From contig JAZKIX010000027.1 in assembly GCA_040384645.1 (NCBI GenBank), positions 1 to 13,007 of the forward strand: a DNA stretch of 13,007 nt, in the 5' to 3' direction. The notes beneath the pieces are model-generated. The model did not search any database and was not told where the DNA came from. It worked only from the letters and a program-made list of their open reading frames with translations. Each line of letters opens with the position of its first letter. Within the stretch, counting starts at the first letter, position 1. The translations under genes were made by a program, and so were the position numbers. This DNA comes from JAZKIX01 sp040384645 (GTDB lineage: Bacteria; Pseudomonadota; Gammaproteobacteria; Burkholderiales; Burkholderiaceae_D). Of the stretch, positions 6,546 to 11,223 are shown in pieces.

Positions 6546-7760
6546 CTAGATCTTGGCGGTGGTCATGGCAGCGCTGCCCCACGTGGTGCGCCAGCGTTTT
6601 TTTACTGCCGACAGACCGATCAGGGCGACGACTGCAAGTGAGGCAAAAATAATCAAGCCAGCTTGATAGTCGCCAGTTAATTGTTTTGAATATCCCATGC
6701 TCGATGCCAGGTAAAAACCACCGATACCGCCAGCCATCCCGACCAGACCGGTCATCACGCCGATTTCCTTACGGAAGCGTTGCGGCACCAGTTGAAATAC
6801 CGCGCCGTTGCCGGTGCCAAGTGCCAGCATGGCAAGTACGAACACAATGACGGCACCGATTTCCGACTTTAGTCCGACGCTGGCAATGAACAGGAAAGCA
6901 GCAGCTAGCGTGTACATAATAGAGAGCGTCTTGATGCCGCCCATGCGGTCGGCCAGTCGGCCGCCTAGCGGACGTACCAGCGACCCTGCAAATACGCAGG
7001 CAGCGGTGAAATAGCCGGCGTGCACCGGCGATAAGCCATATTGCGTATTGAAATAAATCGCCAGGGTCGAAGCCAGGCCAGAAAAGCCGCCAAAGGTAAC
7101 GCTGTAAAAGAACATAAACCACCAGGCGTCCTTGTCCTTCAATACCGTCAGGTATTCAACCAACGATTTTGGTGGCGGTGCCGATGGCGCATCCTTGGCG
7201 AAAATCATATACACGATGAACGCCACGCCGAGTGGAATCAGGCACCAGCCAAAAACGTTTTGCCAGCCGAAAGCAATCGCCAGTGAAGGTGCGAACAGGG
7301 CAGCGAATGCAGTGCCAGAATTGCCGGCGCCAGCAATGCCGAGCGCCGTACCTTGATGCTCCGGCGGATACCAGCGCGAAGCCAGCGGCAGTGCCACCGC
7401 AAATGCAGCGCCAGCCACGCCCAGCAAGATACCTAGTTGAATCATATCGTCGTAACTGTCTAAATTGCCTTTCCAGGCCCACAGCATGCCCAGCATGACG
7501 ATGACCTGGCCGATAATGCCGGCTTTCTTCGGTTTCAGGTGATCGACCAGCACGCCCATGACGATCCGCAGCAAGGCGCCTGCCAATAACGGTGTGGCGA
7601 CCATCAAGCCTTTTTGCGCCGCGGTCAGTCCGATGTCTTTGGAAATCTGGATCGCCATTGGCCCAAGGATGACCCACACCATAAAACTGAGATCGAAATA
7701 GAAAAACGCAGATAGCAAGGTCGGCGTGTGGCCTGCTTTCCAGAATGAAGATTTTTGCAT
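6546..7760 (-). CDS. narK: NarK/NasA-type nitrate/nitrite transporter (MFS)
   Basis: A 404-residue major facilitator protein with about 12 membrane helices. Both nitrate-porter signatures are present: GIAGAGNSGTAFAALFAP (141-158) and GLVGMAGGIGGFY (338-350). The two substrate-binding Arg positions of the family are occupied, R65 in LLRIVMG and R263 in LVRPLGG, and a second-half Gly/Asn-rich helix, ALGTGNGAVFQLVPQRF, precedes the second signature. In this context, divergent from nirB and linked to nasA, it should take up nitrate (and possibly nitrite) for assimilation. The start at 7760 has AGGGAG on the minus strand (plus 7765-7770) with only 4 bases of spacing. Expression is likely driven by the sigma54 promoter at 7800-7815. 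Both narK and nasA are used for this family; narK is the more neutral symbol. Confidence 0.93.
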   Translation of the reverse strand: MQKSSFWKAGHTPTLLSAFFYFDLSFMVWVILGPMAIQISKDIGLTAAQKGLMVATPLLAGALLRIVMGVLVDHLKPKKAGIIGQVIVMLGMLWAWKGNLDSYDDMIQLGILLGVAGAAFAVALPLASRWYPPEHQGTALGIAGAGNSGTAFAALFAPSLAIAFGWQNVFGWCLIPLGVAFIVYMIFAKDAPSAPPPKSLVEYLTVLKDKDAWWFMFFYSVTFGGFSGLASTLAIYFNTQYGLSPVHAGYFTAACVFAGSLVRPLGGRLADRMGGIKTLSIMYTLAAAFLFIASVGLKSEIGAVIVFVLAMLALGTGNGAVFQLVPQRFRKEIGVMTGLVGMAGGIGGFYLASSMGYSKQLTGDYQAGLIIFASLAVVALIGLSAVKKRWRTTWGSAAMTTAKI

Positions 7761-7799
7761 GATGCTCCCTAAAGAAAATGTTTAACTTGGGTTGCACCA

Positions 7800-7815
7800 T
7801 GCAAGGGCTGTGCCA
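7800..7815 (-). promoter_or_regulatory. Sigma54 promoter for narK
   Basis: The minus strand reads TGGCACAGCCCTTGCA: the -24 GG and -12 GC are exactly 10 bases apart, and the match to TGGCAC-N5-TTGCA is essentially complete. Transcription should begin near 7789, about 30 bases before the narK start. This requires RpoN and an enhancer-binding activator. Confidence 0.85.
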
Positions 7816-7895
7816 CCTATTTCTGCACACATATATTCCAGCTTTAACCGTAGAACGCATTGCTTGTGTGCGGCGCACCAAAAAATTTTCACTTT

Positions 7896-7910
7896 GCACT
7901 TTGGAGGTGC
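7896..7910. promoter_or_regulatory. NtrC-type binding site between narK and nirB
   Basis: GCACTTTGGAGGTGC has the half-sites GCAC and GTGC separated by 7 bases, the NtrC arrangement (GCAC-N7-GTGC). It is centred about 74 bases upstream of the predicted nirB start of transcription and about 114 bases upstream of that for narK, so a single bound activator could serve both sigma54 promoters. A weaker half-matching copy, GCAC-N7-GGGC, lies at 7794-7808 over the narK promoter. A reversed-orientation pair, GTGC-N7-GCAC, is at 7929-7943. Confidence 0.6.
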
Positions 7911-7950
7911 GAAATGCGCTTAATTCAAGTGCGAACCATGCACAAGGATC

Positions 7951-7966
7951 TGGCATTGCTTTTGCT
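7951..7966 (+). promoter_or_regulatory. Sigma54 promoter for nirB
   Basis: TGGCATTGCTTTTGCT has the invariant GG (-24) and GC (-12) 10 bases apart and matches TGGCA and TTGCT of the consensus. Transcription should begin near 7977-7978, about 26 bases before the nirB ATG at 8004. Its position also argues against any nirB start upstream of about 7977. Confidence 0.85.
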
Positions 7967-8003
7967 TATACGGGTCATCGCTGCGTTTTTTGGAGAAGCC
8001 GTA

Positions 8004-10433
8004 ATGAAAAAATTGAAATTGGTAATGGTCGGCAATGGCATGGCTGGTGTGCGCACGCTGGAAGAGCTGATCAAGTTAAGCCCGGATATCTATGACATCA
8101 CGGTCTTCGGCGCCGAGCCTTATGCCAACTACAACCGTATCTTGCTGTCGCCGGTGTTGGCTGGTGAACAAACCATCAAAGAGATCATGCTCAATGATGT
8201 CGATTGGTACGAAGAAAACAATATCACCCTGCATCTGGGCAAGCAGATCGTCTCGATTGACCGCGTCAAGCGCATCGTCACGGCCGCTGACGGCACTACG
8301 GCGGAATATGACCGCTTGCTGATGGCAACCGGTTCCAATCCCTTCATGCTGCCAGTGCCAGGTAAAGACCTGAAAGGCGTGATCCCGTATCGCGATATCG
8401 CCGATACCAACACCATGATCGAGTCATCGCAGACCAAGACCCACGCCATCGTTATCGGCGGCGGTTTGCTCGGGCTGGAAGCGGCCAACGGCCTTAAGTT
8501 GCGCGGCATGGATGTCACGGTGGTGCATTTGCCCACCTGGCTGATGGAGCGTCAGCTCGATCCAGTGGCCGGCAAGATGTTGCAAAAGTCGCTGGAAGAC
8601 CGCGGCCTGAAGTTCTTGCTCGGCAAAAATACCCAAGAATTGATCGGCGATGAAAACGGCCACGTCAAGGCGATCCGCTTTACCGATGGCCTTGAAATCC
8701 CCGCGCAACTGGTTGTCATGGCAGTTGGGATTCGTCCTAACACCACGCTGGCTGAAGCCTCCGGCATTTACTGCAATCGCGGCATCATCGTCAACGACAC
8801 CATGCAGACTTACGATCCACGCATCTACGCGGTCGGCGAGTGCGTCAACCATCGCGGCACGGTCTACGGTCTGGTGGCGCCATTGTTTGAAATGGCAAAA
8901 GTCTGCGCCAACCACCTGGCTAATTTCGGCATCGGCCGTTATCAAGGTTCGGTTACGTCGACCAAGCTGAAAGTAACCGGCATCGACCTGTTCTCTGCCG
9001 GCGAATTCATGGGCGGCGAGGGTACTGAAGAAATCGTCCTGTCCGATCCAATAGGCGGCGTATACAAGAAACTGGTGCTGAAAGAAGGCAAGCTGATCGG
9101 TGCCTGCCTCTATGGCGATACGGTCGATGGCAGCTGGTATTTCGACCTGCTGCGCGAAGGGAAAGAGATTGCAGAGATTCGCGATTCCCTGATGTTTGGC
9201 GAGTCGCATACCGGCGATACCGGCCATGAAGGTTTCACCAAAGCCGCCGCCATGCCCGATACTGCCGAAGTGTGCGGTTGCAACGGCGTTTGCAAAGGCA
9301 CTATCGTCAAAGCGATCAAGGAAAAAGGCCTGTTCACGCTGGAAGACGTGCGCAAGCACACCAAGGCATCGGCCTCTTGTGGTTCTTGTACCGGGCTGGT
9401 CGAACAGATCATCATGTTCACCGCCGGCGGCGATTACTCGGCGTCGAGCAAAGCCAAACCGATGTGCGGTTGCACCGACCATACCCATCAAGAAGCGCGC
9501 GACGCGATCCGCGCTAACAAATTGCTGACCGTGGCCGACACCATGAAGTTCATGGATTGGCGCACCCCTAACGGTTGTTCCAGCTGCCGTCCGGCTATCA
9601 ATTACTATTTGATCTCGACCTGGCCGCATGAAGCCAAGGACGATCCGCAATCGCGTTACATCAACGAACGTTCGCACGCCAATATCCAGAAAGACGGCAC
9701 TTATTCGGTCATCCCGCGTATGTGGGGCGGCGCCACCAGCTCGTCGGAACTGCGCCGGATTGCCGATGTGGTGGACAAGTTCAAGATCCCGACCGTCAAG
9801 GTTACCGGCGGTCAGCGTATCGATTTGCTGGGTGTGAAAAAAGAAGACTTGCGCGAAGTCTGGCACGACCTCGGCATGCCGTCCGGTCTGGCCTACGCCA
9901 AGGGCTTGCGTACCGTCAAGACCTGCGTCGGCAGCGAATGGTGCCGCTTCGGCACGCAAGATTCGACCACTATGGGACAAGACCTGGAACGCGAACTGGC
10001 GCGCATGTATTCGCCGCACAAGGTCAAGATCGCGGTATCGGGTTGCCCGCGCAATTGCGCTGAATCCGGCATCAAGGACGTCGGCGTGATCGGTGTCGAT
10101 TCCGGCTGGGAAGTCTATGTCGGCGGCAATGGCGGTATCAAGACCGAAGTCGCGCATTTCTTTGTCAAGCTCAAGACCTCGCAAGAAGTGATGGAATACA
10201 CCGGCGCCTTCCTGCAACTGTATCGCGAAGAAGGCTGGTACCTGGAACGCACCGTGCATTACCTGGCGCGGGTCGGACTCGATCATGCCAAGAAAAAAGT
10301 GATCGAAGACGAAGCCAACCGCAAGGCGCTGTACGAGCGGCTCCTGTTCGCGCTCGATGGCGAGCCAGATCCTTGGCATGAGCCAGAGAAGGCGATGGTC
10401 GATACACGGCAGTTTGAGTTGTTGTCGGTGTAA
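8004..10433 (+). CDS. nirB: NAD(P)H-dependent assimilatory nitrite reductase, large subunit
   Basis: An 809-residue cytoplasmic enzyme that reduces nitrite to ammonium with NAD(P)H, working with NirD. An FAD site at the N-terminus (VGNGMAG, 9-15) and an NAD site (IGGGLLGLEAA, about 150-160) form the reductase half. Two BFD-type regions follow: CGCNGVC (C424, C426, C430) with SCGSC (C459, C462), and a second, less complete one beginning at C488. The siroheme/[4Fe-4S] half has C641 and C647 in CVGSEWC and C681 and C685 in CPRNC, so the catalytic cluster is complete. The length is near the family norm. The open frame extends upstream to 7860, but I place the start at ATG 8004 because MKKLKLVMVGNGMAG is the normal NirB beginning, GGAG (7992-7995) is well spaced, and the sigma54 promoter lies between. 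Confidence 0.97.
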   Translation: MKKLKLVMVGNGMAGVRTLEELIKLSPDIYDITVFGAEPYANYNRILLSPVLAGEQTIKEIMLNDVDWYEENNITLHLGKQIVSIDRVKRIVTAADGTTAEYDRLLMATGSNPFMLPVPGKDLKGVIPYRDIADTNTMIESSQTKTHAIVIGGGLLGLEAANGLKLRGMDVTVVHLPTWLMERQLDPVAGKMLQKSLEDRGLKFLLGKNTQELIGDENGHVKAIRFTDGLEIPAQLVVMAVGIRPNTTLAEASGIYCNRGIIVNDTMQTYDPRIYAVGECVNHRGTVYGLVAPLFEMAKVCANHLANFGIGRYQGSVTSTKLKVTGIDLFSAGEFMGGEGTEEIVLSDPIGGVYKKLVLKEGKLIGACLYGDTVDGSWYFDLLREGKEIAEIRDSLMFGESHTGDTGHEGFTKAAAMPDTAEVCGCNGVCKGTIVKAIKEKGLFTLEDVRKHTKASASCGSCTGLVEQIIMFTAGGDYSASSKAKPMCGCTDHTHQEARDAIRANKLLTVADTMKFMDWRTPNGCSSCRPAINYYLISTWPHEAKDDPQSRYINERSHANIQKDGTYSVIPRMWGGATSSSELRRIADVVDKFKIPTVKVTGGQRIDLLGVKKEDLREVWHDLGMPSGLAYAKGLRTVKTCVGSEWCRFGTQDSTTMGQDLERELARMYSPHKVKIAVSGCPRNCAESGIKDVGVIGVDSGWEVYVGGNGGIKTEVAHFFVKLKTSQEVMEYTGAFLQLYREEGWYLERTVHYLARVGLDHAKKKVIEDEANRKALYERLLFALDGEPDPWHEPEKAMVDTRQFELLSV

Positions 10434-10441
10434 GGGATTTT

Positions 10442-10561
10442 CTCCTCCGCTTTCAAGGCGCTCGGCTAGAGGGGGGAGGCTGGGTGGGGGATGGGTTTCT
10501 TGGGCTAAGGCGCGACCGAAACCCATCCCCACCCTAACCCTCCCCTTGAAAGGGAGGGGAC
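10442..10561. repeat. MITE-like imperfect palindrome between nirB and nirD
   Basis: An approximately 120-base inverted repeat. The outer arms are CCGCTTTCAAGG and CCTTGAAAGGGAGG; the inner arms include GGCTGGGTGGGGGATGGG with GTTTC on the left and GAAACCCATCCCCACCC on the right, leaving a small apical loop (about 10500-10517). The right arm translates to TLTLPLKGRG, a string that marks a very common intergenic repeat in betaproteobacteria. It begins 8 bases after the nirB stop. As RNA it would form a long hairpin in the middle of the nirBD operon. Similarity to named repeat families was not tested. Confidence 0.75.
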
Positions 10562-10611
10562 TTTCCTCGGCAATTCGTGCCCGTTTTGATATGGTCATTC
10601 AGGAAAAATAG

Positions 10612-10715
10612 TTGCCAAGTTCGATTTATTGAGGGGGTATATGCCAAAACAATGCCTCCCCCGCACGTTTTAATTGCGCTAGTTTTAATACTGGGTAGAG
10701 TATAAAAATGATGAT
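10612..10715 (+). promoter_or_regulatory. Two-hairpin regulatory element, copy 2 (upstream of nirD-nasA)
   Basis: This block is related to 632-735. Hairpin A is GGGGGTAT (10633-10640) with ATGCCTCC (10652-10659) around ATGCCAAAACA, including G-U pairs; the pentamer ATGCC is repeated at 10641-10645 and 10652-10656, 11 bases apart. A 25-base spacer starting CCCCGCAC follows. Hairpin B is TTAATACT (10685-10692) with AGTATAAA (10699-10706), loop GGGTAG, with one mismatch. The start of hairpin A and the start of hairpin B are 52 bases apart here and 53 in copy 1. If transcription comes from the nirB promoter the element is inside the mRNA; it could instead contain an internal promoter or operator. 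Confidence 0.6.
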
Positions 10716-10761
10716 TGGGCAGCCTCAGGCGCCGTCATCCAAATTAATAAGAGGATTTTGA
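10708..10761 (+). CDS. Possible 17-residue leader peptide ahead of nirD
   Basis: ATG at 10708 directly follows hairpin B and opens a 17-codon frame (MMIGQPQAPSSKLIRGF) whose TGA ends 1 base before the nirD ATG. GAG at 10698-10700 with 7 bases of spacing is a weak ribosome binding site. The nirD ribosome binding site lies inside this frame, so translation of the leader would pass over it. No attenuator-like run of one amino acid is seen. It is listed because the small ORF after copy 1 has the same abutting arrangement with its downstream gene; on its own the evidence is weak. Confidence 0.25.
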   Translation: MMIGQPQAPSSKLIRGF

Positions 10762-10762
10762 G

Positions 10763-11098
10763 ATGTCACAACAATGGAAAGAAGTTTGCAGCGTCACCGA
10801 TATCCCCGTGCTGGGCGCCCGCGTGGTGCAACGCGCAGCCGGTGTCCCGGTCGCAATCTTTCGCAATAGTGAAAACAAAGTGTTTGCCCTGCTCGATAAG
10901 TGTCCGCACAAAGGCGGCCCGCTATCGCAAGGCATTGTATTCGGTGAAAAAGTCGCCTGCCCCTTGCATAACTGGAACATCGAATTGCAAAACGGCTGCG
11001 CCGTTTCGCCGGACGAAGGCTGTACCCGTAAGTTCAGCGTCAAGGTGGAGGGCGGTCAGGTATACCTGGACGGCAATGAACTCAGTATCGCTGAGTAA
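10763..11098 (+). CDS. nirD: Nitrite reductase small subunit (Rieske-type)
   Basis: A 111-residue protein of normal length for NirD. It carries a full Rieske [2Fe-2S] ligand set: C47-P-H49 in DKCPHKGGPLSQG and C66-P-L-H69 in ACPLHNWNIEL, with the usual Asp/Glu-rich C-terminal strand. It forms the cytoplasmic nitrite reductase with NirB. The start is supported by GAGGA (10751-10755), 7 bases before the ATG. Unlike the standard arrangement it is separated from nirB by 329 bases of repeat and hairpin sequence, so its expression may be set separately from nirB. The nitrate reductase gene follows after 125 bases. Confidence 0.95.
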   Translation: MSQQWKEVCSVTDIPVLGARVVQRAAGVPVAIFRNSENKVFALLDKCPHKGGPLSQGIVFGEKVACPLHNWNIELQNGCAVSPDEGCTRKFSVKVEGGQVYLDGNELSIAE

Positions 11099-11122
11099 AA
11101 GCGACGTTGCTAATGGTGGTTG

Positions 11123-11152
11123 GGCGCTAGCTTGGACTAAGTAAGCTACGCC
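11123..11152 (+). other. Stem-loop 1 of a tandem between nirD and nasA
   Basis: GGCG (11123-11126), an unpaired C, then TAGCTT (11128-11133) pair with AAGCTA (11143-11148) and CGCC (11149-11152). The loop is 9 bases, GGACTAAGT. It lies 25 bases after the nirD stop. No U-run follows. Confidence 0.4.
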
Positions 11153-11165
11153 AGGATTACGACTT

Positions 11166-11202
11166 GACGGACAAAAAGCGGATAAAGATCGCTTTGGCCG
11201 TC
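11166..11202 (+). other. Stem-loop 2 of a tandem between nirD and nasA
   Basis: GACGG (11166-11170) pairs with CCGTC (11198-11202), and AAAGCG (11175-11180) with CGCTTT (11190-11195), with an internal loop between the two helices and a 9-base apical loop, GATAAAGAT. It ends 9 bases before the nasA ribosome binding site. Loops of equal size in the two hairpins make them a pair worth testing, but the sequence does not fit the hexanucleotide-loop rule for ANTAR targets. Confidence 0.4.
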
Positions 11203-11223
11203 GGATGCTCAAGAGGACACAAC

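Larger units (their letters stand above)
10434..10762 (+). other. nirB-nirD spacer, unusually long
   Basis: nirB and nirD are normally adjacent; here 329 bases separate them. The spacer holds the MITE-like palindrome (10442-10561), an unassigned stretch (10562-10611), copy 2 of the two-hairpin element (10612-10715), a possible 17-codon leader ORF, and the nirD ribosome binding site. Confidence 0.8.

Noticed and set aside
7860..8003. N-terminal extension of nirB from TTG 7860, or from ATG 7914 with GGAGG at 7903-7907
   Set aside because: The extension runs through the NtrC-type dyad and the sigma54 promoter, and is not NirB-like. GGAGG is part of the dyad GCACTTTGGAGGTGC. ATG 8004 gives the normal N-terminus with its own ribosome binding site.
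8424..10598. A 724-codon open frame on the minus strand, opposite nirB
   Set aside because: nirB is certain from its complete cofactor motifs, and the antisense frame is a by-product of its codon bias. The antisense peptide is rich in His, Asp, Phe and Arg without domain character and has no convincing ribosome binding site.
10708..10761. Classical amino acid attenuator ahead of nirD
   Set aside because: The 17-codon frame has no run of a single amino acid and no following terminator with a U-run.
11123..11202. Firm identification of an ANTAR (NasR/NasT) target RNA
   Set aside because: Both loops are 9 bases rather than 6 and lack the expected conserved loop bases; kept only as a shape resemblance.
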